DNA of 64,000 bases. It comes from Mesodorylaimus sp. YZB2_4 (Eukaryota; Nematoda; Enoplea; Dorylaimida; Dorylaimidae). The stretch is from positions 1 through 64,000 of the forward strand of contig JASANH010000143.1 in assembly GCA_030248295.1 (NCBI GenBank), given 5' to 3'. Each line of letters begins with the position of its first letter. Positions within the stretch are counted from its first letter, which is position 1. The notes beneath the pieces were generated by a model. That model was not told the DNA's origin, did not search any database, and worked only from the letters and a program-made list of their open reading frames with translations. The translations under genes and the position numbers were made by a program. Below are positions 23,289 through 33,257 of the stretch, one piece after another.

Positions 23289-23722
23289 CTGATGCAGCAT
23301 TGAACGCGAAATCCGAATCTGGCTTTAAAATTTGTTCAACTTGAATAATTATTGCGCTATTCAACATTTTCGCGCGAAATTCAAATTTTCTACACTCGGG
23401 TTACTTTGCACTGAGCCCCGCCAAGCGAGTGTTAAGAGCGGGTCACCTCTATTTCTCACACATGCCGTACAGAATTCAGTGGGCTTTCGAACGAGACCAG
23501 TCGCGCCTCTTTTTATAATGATCAAGGTGTGCTAGGACTTCTCAAAGTTCCCCGACGACCTCGATTTTTGACCAAAAATAGCTGTTTCCCCTCTTCCTCC
23601 AAAATTGTCAAACCAGACACGTCTTTTTTACGCTACTCTAGTGCAGAATTCAAACACGAGTCGAATGAGCGTACGCAGAGCTTTGTAGCTTGCCGGGATC
23701 GTGAAATACACAAGAAAACAGG
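23289..23722 (+). repeat. left terminal inverted repeat
   Basis: Pairs with 28069-28502. Outer end GCAGCATTGAACG, inner end CACAAGAAAACAGG. Confidence 0.8.
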
Positions 23723-24439
23723 ACTTGGACACGAGGGCTTGGTACAAATCAGCTTTTTCTCATTCCCAGCAGCCACATAGCAGTTTTGTGCAGCGCATAC
23801 CTCAATTTTCATGTCGGCCCTCTCCCAATCACAGGCTCTATAGAGTTCTCAATGCGCTATTAAAATGTAGAACCATCGACACCTTGATAAAAAATCTCTG
23901 CATGCAGCGACTCGACGACGTTCTGAACGTTTTGATCAAACATGCGCTCCAGAGAGTCGTCGGAACCAGTGTGATTGTCATATTGGGTCCATATCATCGT
24001 CATTGGCTGCCGCCTGACCGTCAGATGTCATTGCTTCTTCACTGTTTAATGCAAGCCTGGACCAAAAGCTTTGAGTCTGTGCTGCTGTCAGCCAGTCCTC
24101 TTTAGCAGGAAACAGTGGGCTGTTTCTCATGAGCTTGGCGACCGCTTTTGGGTCATATTTCCTTGAGCCTTCGTAATGCCTTCTTTGAACTGCTCCAATA
24201 GAAACTGTTTCTGGGCTTCGGTAAAGCGTTTTCTTTATTTCCTATCTTTCAGAGCCCAGCCTATCTCTAATGGATAAATAGCATCCATGGTTCAATCCTC
24301 TGCTCGCTGGCTTTATAGCGCTGTGAATACACTGGGTGCACTGGAAAATACCTGGACTCTTTTAACATTGCGTTCATAGCTATCAATGCTGTAGTCTTCA
24401 CATACTGCCGCTCTGCTTGCTTTGTGTGTTCCCCAATGC

Positions 24440-25875
24440 TCACGTGCTTCCACCAATCGTGACCATATCGCTCTTTTCATTCTGCTTCATATCGATTTTA
24501 TAGTGCTGGATAATGCGAGAATTGGCAGATGTCCGGAGAAGATTGCGAATATCTTTCTTTTTGCCTTTTGTATCTTTCACAGTCACTTCTTCAAAAAGTA
24601 ATTCACTAGCCACTTGGGATGATGTTATGAACTCAGTAAATGCCAAATCTTCCTTTTGTATTAGCGCTCGTGTACCTTCGAGCGTTCTGGTACAACCAAA
24701 TGGGCTTTAAACATTTTAGACGATTTCCTAGCTTCTATCCAGATGTAGAACGTGAGTCCTGGAATAAATTTTTCTAGTTCTTCCCATTGAAATCAAGGCG
24801 CAATGATTGCGAGCGTTTGAAGTCTTTCTTGTTGACTTGTCGCATTCAGATGCTGCTCAATGGCATCTTCCACGACACCAGAAGATTTCTCGAAATATTT
24901 TGTGTTCTCCCAAGCCATTTCACCTTCCTCTTCACACACCATTTGTTTCATCTGCTTTGGAGCATCCAGCGCAAACGCAGCCATAACAGCATCAGTTATG
25001 TACATGTTAGGCGAATTTCACCCTCTGACTTGTGAGCTTTTGTCATTGGCTCCAAGTACAGAAATTTTTCTGGGAGGTACACATTAGTGAGACCAATAGA
25101 TTCAGCTATTTGATGGATACCAACTTTTACTTGTTCACGTTCCTGTCTTGAGGCTGCGATGTCTTGTGAATCCGGGGATGTCTCGCCTCTGAATGTGCGG
25201 TGATGCTTCGGGGTCTCATATACCCGCACAGAGTGATGGTGACGAGTTCGTAGTTCATTCCCTGGAATTTCGCTTTCAGTTTCTGTGCCAACGTCTGTTC
25301 TTTGTACTAGTGGATCCTCTCCTGTTGGCAAGCTTTGTATGAAAGCTTGACGCCTTGCACACATTCCTATGCATGTTGAAAATCAACGTTTGCCAAAGAC
25401 AATTTCACAACACTTACCAGTGCCGAGAGGAACAAAGGTATGGTTATACGGAAGTGTTGTCTGCGATTCAGATTTTGTTAGCGATTTGTGGCCTATAACT
25501 GGTGCAGTGTGGGGTCCAAATACGTTATTCCACATTTCAAGACTCTGTGCCCATGAGAAAGCATATTCCTTTCTGATCTATTCCAATCTCTGACTTCAGA
25601 TGTTTTCTGCATATGAACAGATTTTCCAAGTTGTGTCGTTGGTAATCAAATATTCCACTAGTTCTCGCCAAGATCAGGTCTGCTATGCTGTCAGCGCCAA
25701 ATTTCTCTACAGGCTGTAACTCAAGTGCCGGGTCTGCCAGGTAGATCGAATTAGCCAACTTTTGACGGTCGCTGTCATCACAAGGTGTTCTTGTTGCTAT
25801 CCTTGACAATGGCTGCTGAATCAGACATAGCGGCACTGGTGGGCCCATTACTGATGTTAAAAAGAGCAACAGCAC
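24440..25875 (-). pseudogene. decayed unknown gene inside the inverted-repeat element
   Basis: Successive minus-strand frames look like one protein read right to left: 25875-25537 (VEKFGADSIADLILARTSG), then EYAFSWAQSLEMWNNVFGP up to a GTAAGT donor near 25411. After a CATAG acceptor near 25355 the frame carries QSLPTGEDP, GIHQIAESIGL and NVYLPEKFLYLEPMTKAHK. A frameshift near 25010 leads to ITDAVMAAFALDAPKQMKQM, a TGA follows near 24800, then FQWEELEKFIPGLTFYIWIE, and at 24646-24440 FTEFITSSQVASELL. Stops and frame changes show decay. I do not recognise the family. It could be the element's transposase or a captured host gene. Confidence 0.5.
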
Positions 25876-26029
25876 AGATAAAGTCTAGAGCAACTTCATT
25901 CTGTGATGATGGTGGGCAGCAACACTTTCTCCAGGTTCAGTGCTGCATTTTATGCCAGAGCTTTATGCGAAAAACCATGGCATAAATACAACGCGTAACA
26001 CGTTCTCAGCCTAGCGTTAGAAATGACCT

Positions 26030-26190
26030 CAAGGTCAAGGTCAGAATTCTGTCAAAACCCCGATTGACGGACCCTTGGTCAAAGTCAGGGTCAAGGTCAG
26101 AAAATTTTTTGGGGTCTTGTCAAGGTCAGGGTCAGGTCAGAAAATTTTTTGAGGGGTCGGTCAAGGTCAGGGTCAGGTCAGAATTTCTTG
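26030..26190 (+). repeat. tandem array of GGTCAAGGTCAGGTCAG-type units, copy 1
   Basis: Units of roughly 40 bases: a GTCAAGGTCA(G)GGTCAGGTCAG block followed by AAAATTTTTTG(A)GGG. The same unit recurs in the same orientation at 27822-27925 inside the same element. Confidence 0.7.
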
Positions 26191-26585
26191 CACCCCTTCA
26201 GAGTTTTCTAACAGCGAAAGAAAGTAAATTTAGTGAAATGTTAGTGAAAACATTTTAAAACTCCTGCCTTCCTGAGTAGGGATCTGGTGGGCAGTTTTAC
26301 AGTTCTAAATCCCAAGGCATGTCCTAAATCCTAGGACAGTCCTAAGTCATTTCACAATCAGCTTGGTATCCCACCCAGGGACACCAGGCAGTCATACAGT
26401 AGGTTTAAGACACTCCCTGGTGTCTTTATTTCCGAGCAGCGCTGTCAGGCGCAGGGCAATTTCCCTTGATCTATGGCAATTTTGAGCTGATCTTTCTAGA
26501 GCAACTTTTTGGGCGTCTTGAGATTGTGGCATGTTGCGTTAGCTCTCTCGAGCCGTAAAAATGGTTCTTTTGCAGCTGAACTGAA

Positions 26586-26634
26586 ATTCTGTCGTCCCTT
26601 TTTAACCATTGAGGCCAAAAAGGGACGACAGAAT
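26586..26634. repeat. perfect 18-bp hairpin with 13-nt loop
   Basis: Arms 26586-26603 (ATTCTGTCGTCCCTTTTT) and 26617-26634 are exact reverse complements. The stem could fold as RNA or be a tiny palindromic insertion. Confidence 0.8.
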
Positions 26635-27821
26635 CCCATAATCATCATTTTACTCCTTTTCCCAAGCAAATACACGCACTTGAGAGGGGAGGGGGCCACA
26701 GTATTAATTAAAACTTGTACGCGTGATAGAGTCACTAGTAAGCACGATCCCATGGAAAAGAATCCCGTAAAACAGTCGCAGAAAACACAAAACTCTGTGG
26801 ACTTAAAATTATGACTTGGAAAAAAACAAATGATGTGGTTCACGCAGTCTGCTGACATGACGGTCAGATTATGTGCATAAAACGAGGATTCCCAAATCGT
26901 TAAGCCCATGGTAAATCTTATAAAATAAACCCAATTTGGCACGTTTACAGAGCTCATATAATGTGGACCAGCCTGCCTTAGCCAAGGCATCCTCGTGACA
27001 TAGTAAAATTATTCAGATACAATCGCACAGCAAACTTCGACTAGTAATGAGTGCCCAGCTTTCACGTAACTACAGTATTTATTTCCCGCGTTAAACTTTG
27101 TGGTCTGCTAAAATGTCTAAAGTCAACCTCTTTAATTATGACAAGATGAGACCTGTCTTAGGACGTGCCTAAATCTACGGATAAGGCACCCCTAGAACAG
27201 CTACTGTGAAACGTCCGAAATTGGTGTCTCAGCGTTGTCCCAAGTTGGTGTCTAATAGTGCCCTGAATTCGTACGATAAAAACTTAGAGTTGCGCTGTGA
27301 AACTGGCCTCTGCTGATTGTGAGTCTCGTGCTATTGCAGTTGTCTTATTATTACTCGTCCAGTCCCCTCCAACCCAGCTGCATAGACAACTGTGTGCCAG
27401 CGTGGTGCTCGCTTGTATGCCATGCATCCGTGGCCTAGCCATCCCTATCTCTTCCCATTCGTTCATATTTAAACTTGGCGTCATTGGAGCGAGGTATTCT
27501 GGCTGTACAAGCCGATTCCAGCCTGGTAAGGCGCCTTTTCTCGGATTACGGCGAAAATAAATCGATCATGCAGCAGGCAGTTTGAGCAGGAATTGACGTA
27601 TAACGAATAAGAATCATCTTTGATTTTCAATGGGTGTCAGCTTCTCTAGTTTTTCCAAAGCCGTGAAAACAGCTTTGCATATCTTTTTGAGCTTGATAAA
27701 AATTGAGTTTCTTGAACTGCCCGTGAAATTTCACGAAATGCCAGAAAATTGTCAGTTGTAGAGAAATTTCTTGGAGAAATTGCAAACACAGAGAAGCTTT
27801 GTCCCAATTAAGCAAAATTTT

Positions 27822-27925
27822 TTGGTCAAGGTCAGGTCAGAAAATTTTTTGAGGGCTCGGTCAAGGTCAAGGTCAGGTCAGAAAATTTTTTGAAGGGTCG
27901 GTCAAGGTCAAGGTCAGGTCAGACA
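27822..27925 (+). repeat. tandem array of GGTCAAGGTCAGGTCAG-type units, copy 2
   Basis: Three units matching the array at 26030-26190, same orientation. Confidence 0.7.
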
Positions 27926-28068
27926 GTGAAAAACTCAGGTCATTGGAACACTATCTCAGCCATCAGCAAACTCCGTACATTCGCCATTAGCAAACCGGCA
28001 TTAGCAAACTTCGTCTGGTCCACTCCTCAACTCGCAAGTTTTTTGACTAGTCCGTATGAAACGACGCG

Positions 28069-28502
28069 CCTGTTTTCTTGTGTATTTCACGATCCCGGCA
28101 AGCTACAAAGCTCTGCGTACGCTCATTCGACTCGTCTTTGAATTCTGCATCGGAGTTGAGTGAAAAAGTACGTGTCTGGTTTGACTATTTTAATGGGAGA
28201 GGGAAAAAGCTTTTTTTTTGGTCAAAAGTCTAGGTCGCCGAATAACTTTGAGAAGCCCTAGCACACATTGCTCATTATGAAATGAGGCGCGACTGGTCTC
28301 GTTCGAAAGCCCATTGAATTCTGTACAGATATATGAGAAATAGAGGTGACCCGTTTTTTACACTCGTTTGGCGGGACTCAGCGTAAAGTGACCCGAGTGT
28401 CAAAAATTTTAATTTCGCGCGAAAATTTTGAGTAGCTCAATAATTATTCAAGTTAGACAATTTTAAAGCCAGATTCGGATTCTACGTTCAATGCTGTATC
28501 GG
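28069..28502 (-). repeat. right terminal inverted repeat
   Basis: Reverse complement of 23289-23722 with scattered differences. Confidence 0.8.
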
Positions 28503-28591
28503 GGTTCCATGAAAAGTCTGTCTTAAATACTCGTACATGACTAGACTGCTACTAATCGTGAAACTACACCACTCCAGTCCGGCGGAGAAAA

Positions 28592-29510
28592 AGTCGCACC
28601 AGCGTTGCCAGATGCGAAAACTGAATTCCACTGCTAGGACCCCTGAAATCCACTACCAGCCACTACACATCTTTCCAAAATCCACTCCAACAGTCACTAA
28701 AAATTTTCATCGCAACAGAGCGATAATGCAACATTTTTGGTCCACCCTCCATACAAAATGGCTTTCAATCAATCAAAATTGCGAGTTTAGGTAGGCTGCT
28801 TGATAAATCGATCGACGTACGTACGTGATGCCGCCCAGCAGCCCAGCCAGTCGATACAGCCCGTGACGCCTCGCAGATATTTAGCACCCTACCTTGCAAA
28901 CTTCTGCTTTACGCGTTTCGATTTATGAAAAGGGAAGCGAGCATGCTTGTTTACGGCAAAAAATTGCCATATACGAATGGTCGGTCCTGGCAACGTGATT
29001 TTCATTTTTGCACAGAAAAGGTGAGTGGACAGAAGAAAGTTTTATTTTTTAAAGCGATGTTAAACTCGGTTTTGGTCAAAAACGAAAACAGAAACGGTGC
29101 AGTTTCAATCTTGGCTTTAAAAAAAACTAGAACTTATCTAAACCCCCAAACCTATGGGTGATCCGAATTAGGAACGAAGCGAGCCTAAGCGTAACGAGTG
29201 CGCAGTTTTTAAACATACCCTTACCGAGCGTGTAGCTGGGCTTCAACCAAACTTTGGAGCAGTTTTGGTCGCGGGGAATTCTGCTGAGTCAAACAAAATT
29301 TAAAAAACATCGCTCTCTTGTTAATTTTTTGGCAATAAGAGGAGTTTGGTGTTAGGAGTTCCGGATTTGGGCACTTTACCCTAACAACTACAATTCACTG
29401 CGTGACTATTACGCATGGAAAACCACCACAGTGGCCACTACGCCACTACGGACACCCCAAATTCACCAAAGCAGTGGAATTCCACTACGTCGGGCAACGC
29501 TGAGTCGCAC
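28592..29510. mobile_element. non-autonomous hAT-like DNA transposon with 8-bp target duplication
   Basis: The element spans 28600-29502 (903 bp). It starts CAGCGTTGCC and ends GGCAACGCTG. A second inverted block, GGAATTCCACTGCT-like, lies just inside each end. It is flanked on both sides by the same 8 bases AGTCGCAC (28592-28599 and 29503-29510). CAG termini plus an 8-bp duplication are the hallmark of hAT elements. No transposase frame is seen inside, so it would need a helper in trans. Confidence 0.85.
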
Positions 29511-30590
29511 TGCTTGGTGATTTTGCTGACCGAGCTTGAGGCTTACGCAGAGCCGAATACCACAGAGAAATCTACTCTCAATCAGAGCAGACTTCTTCCG
29601 AGACTTGGTCTCGGTCCACTTCACTGTCCAAAGGGCATCATCGCCAAACCCAGCAGTTTGGTTTTCTTGTACGCCCTGTATGTTGCCCGCCCCGCTCCGC
29701 CAGTTTAATTGTGGGGTCGGAGATACAGTTTGTTCCATTTCCTTACTTACTTGTAGTTCCTACTCCCCACTGGTACTTTACAATCATTCTTGAGTATCCC
29801 ACTCCCCAGGCGCCAGACATAATTCGACGTCACTTGTTACCATTCACACCGAAGTGTTCCCCCTTTGAAAGTGTAGGTGCATCTTTCGTCCAGCAAGCCG
29901 TTTGTCACGCTTATCACAGAACAGAGTATACAGTAAATAAACTTTGAGCCCGCAACACCCTATATGCTATGACATATCAGATATCTGAATGACGACACAT
30001 TCCACATGACGACTCCTAGCGCCACACCAACAATTTTGAGCAGGATCTAAACCAGTTCCTGCTCCTTTGCCAAGCCCGCCTCGACACTTCGCTTCACCAG
30101 CAGGCACAAGCGTCAAAAAGGAGGAGTGCAATAAAAGACAGACAATCCATCTGACTGGCCTTCACGCATCCTGTTTCACCCACCAACTCCATCCGCTTTT
30201 GTCCAGTCCTACGATTGCCTCCCCTCCCGTATAAGGCGGAGAAAGAAGTCAAATCCTGTATTGTATGCAGATGCCCGTGGAGTTTTCAAATTAGTTTCAA
30301 ACCGAAAGTGCCCCGGGACATTATTAGACCGGACGCGAGAATGTCGTCTTCGTGACGCAGGCCTTGCCAATACACCGCGCCCATTACTGTATGCACAAAA
30401 GGAGTAGGAAACAAAACGAATCTAGTGCATCCGTCTTTGCTGACATCACGTAAAACTGCATTGCCCCAGTCTCATTCTAATTCTTTGCCGCTGTCTGCAA
30501 GGAGTGAATGCACTTTCGTATCGATAGTGGATTTGTATCACGCCTAGTCGAATCGTCCTGATAAAGCCTATTTGGACAACGAATGAAATC
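29511..30590. other. intergenic upstream of the PTR gene
   Basis: No recognised gene. It presumably includes the promoter and 5'UTR of the gene starting at 30591. I see no clear core promoter motif. Confidence 0.45.
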
Positions 30591-33257
30591 ATGGGTCGAC
30601 GTATTCCCTTACTGGGTGATATCGTCGAGAATGCATTGAATAAGTTTTTCGAACGTTTGGGTTGGTACATCGGACTTCATCCATTGCCATTTCTGATAAT
30701 CCCTCTCATTCTTACCGCCGTACTGTCGACTGGTATGATCAAGGGGAGAATTGAACAAGACATGCAAGTCTTGTACACCCCAGTCGACGCGCCATATAAA
30801 CAAGAACTAAAAGCATTACACGAATTTTGGGGGGCTACAACTTCACCGAATTATCAATGGGTTCATGTATTATTTTATGTCAGGGATCCACCAGATGGTG
30901 ACGATAACATCTTGACCAAGAATCGAACAGATTTCATTCTGGATTTTCATACTCATGTGACCAAGCGCCTAAATTATACTTTCGATGGCCAAGAATACAA
31001 TTTCGGTCGACAAATATGCGATCGATCAGTTGGCTGCAGCGTACACGGCAATAAGCCAGCTGTCGTGTTCTTGAATGTGGTGCGTAATAGCAAGCTAATA
31101 AACAACCCCAACATTCGCATCAAGTACCCTGTCATGGACGCGTTCGGCATCAAAGTGTTTCTTGGCTTCCACGTTCTTGGCGTGCCCGTCGAGCGAAATG
31201 AATCCGAAAATTTGAGAGACGCGAAGCTAGTCCGCTTGCAGTACGTGATCGATATGGACGTTGTGAAGACCTCTGTTCCGGAGTTCCACTCTTTTCTCGA
31301 TGCCCTGGATTCGTACGTGGATTCGGTTATCGATACGCTGGGTGTTCGCGTAGTTGTCGTTTCCCCTCGACGCATGGAATACGAAATACAGAGAAACACG
31401 ATCGCCTGTCTTCCTTTCTTGTCAATGACGTTCGTTGCCTTACTCATGTTCACTATTTTATCTACACTGACTTCGAGCAAGGTTACAAGCAAGCCGTGGG
31501 AGGCCTGGATGGGCGCCACTGCCTGCGTAATGGCCATAGCTTCGACCATGGGTCTCATGTTCTATGCGGGATTCTCTTTCAACTCCACCGTGTCCGTTAT
31601 GCCCTTCCTGGCCTTCGCTATTGGCATCGATGACACCTTCTTAGCTCTGAGCGCGTGGCACGCCACGGACACGTCATTGCCTCCCCACAAAAGACTATCT
31701 TTATCGCTGAGGGAGAGTGGGACAGCCATCACGGTCACTTCGCTGACCGATGTGGTCTTGTTCGGTCTGTGCGCCATATCGTCCACGCCAGCAATCACAG
31801 TTTTCAGCGCATTCACGGCCGTAGCAATGGCATTCGATTACATTTACCAGCTGACATTCTTCTCGGCCATTATGGCATACGCTGGTCAACGAGAAGCCAG
31901 AAACATGCACAGTTGCTTTCCGGCTTGCTGGCCAGCTTTGAGAAAAATCGAGCCCCTTCCGCTCAAACAACCTCAAAATGAAACGGATTTACAAGTTCAA
32001 TTCGTCCAAAAGAAATTAATGACTGAGCCAGTGGGATCAGAGCTTCTTGTATCACGAATTTTCCGAACCAAGATTGCTCCAGCCATAAATCATCCTATCA
32101 CAAAAATATGCGTCTTCATTTTTTATCTTTTCTACGTTGCTATTTCCTTTTATGGATGCACTCAAATGAAATTGGACATGAGCCCCTCCAAAACACTCTT
32201 GGACGATTCCCCACTGCAAGAATATATACAACTTCAGCAACGCTATTTATGGGAGTTTGTACAACCAACTATTTTAATTCGAAAAGCGCCCGATTTTCGA
32301 AACGAGACTGAACAAGAACTTTTCGAAGCATTTCTAAAGGAGATCGAATCGACAAAGTACTCTCGAGGCAACGAGTCCACAGTATGCTTTTATCGAGAAT
32401 ATCAGAATTACATTCAGTATATCGAGCACACGCCCGAGCAATTCTATTCGTACTTGAAAGAGTTTCTGGAAGTCTACGTGCACTCCATATACAAGGGTAT
32501 GGTTCGCTGGAAAACGCACAGCGGCTTCAACTACACGGATGATCCCAATGCTACTGTCTCTAAATTCATCTTCACCAGCGCCTTCACATCGCGAGATAAG
32601 GGATGGGAAGGTCGACTGGCCTTGCTACAAACCTTGCGCAACATCAGTGCTCGATATCCCCAGTATGACCCTGTATTCTTCGACCACGACAGCGCCCTCA
32701 CGGATCAGTACGATACGCTGGAGGACGAGACGATCCAGCAAGTGGGCATAGCGTTGCTGGGCATGACGCTCATGGCTGCCTTCTTCATCCCTAACCTATC
32801 GAGCATATTCTGGGTCGGATGGACACTGCTATCGATGGACTTCGGTGTGATTGGCTTGTTGATGCTGTGGGGCTGCGACTTGGATGTCATGACCATGCTC
32901 AATATCGTCATGAGTTTAGATTTTGCAGTCGAATATGCGGCCCACGTGTGCCATCGATACTACGTTTCTAAGGAACATTTAGATAGCGATAAGGTGATTG
33001 ATACGCTGGCTGCTGTCGGGTGGCCGGTATTGCAAGGTGGAATCGCGGCCATAATTGCCGTCCTGCCCCTGGTCTTCGTCAATTCATATATTGTACGCGC
33101 TTTCTTCAGAACTGTCATTCTGGTCGTGGGCATTGGATTAGTGCACGCCATAGTCTTCCTGCCCGTATTTGTCTCATCCGTTTCTCGCGCCAGGTATCTT
33201 CCTACAAAGAGCGTGGCCAAAATACGGGAAGAAACGAAGAAAGATGCACTTTGCTAG
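30591..33257 (+). CDS. patched-related (PTR/PTCHD-type) membrane protein with sterol-sensing domain
   Basis: A single intronless exon of 888 aa. Layout: TM1 near residues 25-48 (GLHPLPFLIIPLILTAVLST), a large first extracellular domain (about 50-260) with paired cysteines (CDRSVGC), then a five-helix sterol-sensing domain (about 265-430) with the RND-type GIDDTFLALSAWH loop. A second extracellular domain (about 500-690) with NST-type sequons follows, then a closing five-helix block with MLNIVMSLDFAVEYAAHVCH. This is the Patched/Dispatched/NPC1 fold, closest in layout to nematode PTR proteins and vertebrate PTCHD3. These have roles in sterol or lipid handling, moulting and secretion. The GxxxDD of helix 4 is seen as GIDD; helix 10 has only one acidic residue (SLDFAVE). 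Start ATG 30591 gives a normal short cytosolic N-terminus. Confidence 0.92.
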   Translation: MGRRIPLLGDIVENALNKFFERLGWYIGLHPLPFLIIPLILTAVLSTGMIKGRIEQDMQVLYTPVDAPYKQELKALHEFWGATTSPNYQWVHVLFYVRDPPDGDDNILTKNRTDFILDFHTHVTKRLNYTFDGQEYNFGRQICDRSVGCSVHGNKPAVVFLNVVRNSKLINNPNIRIKYPVMDAFGIKVFLGFHVLGVPVERNESENLRDAKLVRLQYVIDMDVVKTSVPEFHSFLDALDSYVDSVIDTLGVRVVVVSPRRMEYEIQRNTIACLPFLSMTFVALLMFTILSTLTSSKVTSKPWEAWMGATACVMAIASTMGLMFYAGFSFNSTVSVMPFLAFAIGIDDTFLALSAWHATDTSLPPHKRLSLSLRESGTAITVTSLTDVVLFGLCAISSTPAITVFSAFTAVAMAFDYIYQLTFFSAIMAYAGQREARNMHSCFPACWPALRKIEPLPLKQPQNETDLQVQFVQKKLMTEPVGSELLVSRIFRTKIAPAINHPITKICVFIFYLFYVAISFYGCTQMKLDMSPSKTLLDDSPLQEYIQLQQRYLWEFVQPTILIRKAPDFRNETEQELFEAFLKEIESTKYSRGNESTVCFYREYQNYIQYIEHTPEQFYSYLKEFLEVYVHSIYKGMVRWKTHSGFNYTDDPNATVSKFIFTSAFTSRDKGWEGRLALLQTLRNISARYPQYDPVFFDHDSALTDQYDTLEDETIQQVGIALLGMTLMAAFFIPNLSSIFWVGWTLLSMDFGVIGLLMLWGCDLDVMTMLNIVMSLDFAVEYAAHVCHRYYVSKEHLDSDKVIDTLAAVGWPVLQGGIAAIIAVLPLVFVNSYIVRAFFRTVILVVGIGLVHAIVFLPVFVSSVSRARYLPTKSVAKIREETKKDALC

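Larger units (their letters stand above)
23289..28502. mobile_element. 5.2-kb element with 434-bp terminal inverted repeats
   Basis: The first 434 bases (23289-23722) recur as reverse complement at 28069-28502 with clear but diverged identity, for example CGAATCTGGCTTTAAAAT, TTTCGCGCGAAATT and GAATGAGCGTACGCAGAGC. The inside holds a decayed minus-strand gene (24440-25875), two arrays of a GGTCAAGGTCAGGTCAG motif (26030-26190, 27822-27925) and a perfect 18-bp hairpin (26586-26634). Long inverted repeats with an internal gene point to a cut-and-paste DNA transposon, such as MULE or foldback type. I cannot name the superfamily because no transposase motif is evident, and no target duplication is certain. 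Confidence 0.75.

Noticed and set aside
26496-26990. 164-codon minus-strand frame in the inverted-repeat element
   Set aside because: Runs through the perfect hairpin, has no recognisable domain and a biased composition; probably chance.
23203-28517. Direct 10-mer CATGAAAAGT outside both ends of the 5.2-kb element as target duplication
   Set aside because: It lies about 77 bases outside the left inverted repeat but only 5 outside the right, so the borders do not agree; treated as chance.
30974-31558. 194-codon minus-strand frame under the PTR gene
   Set aside because: Antisense shadow of a well-supported 888-aa coding frame.
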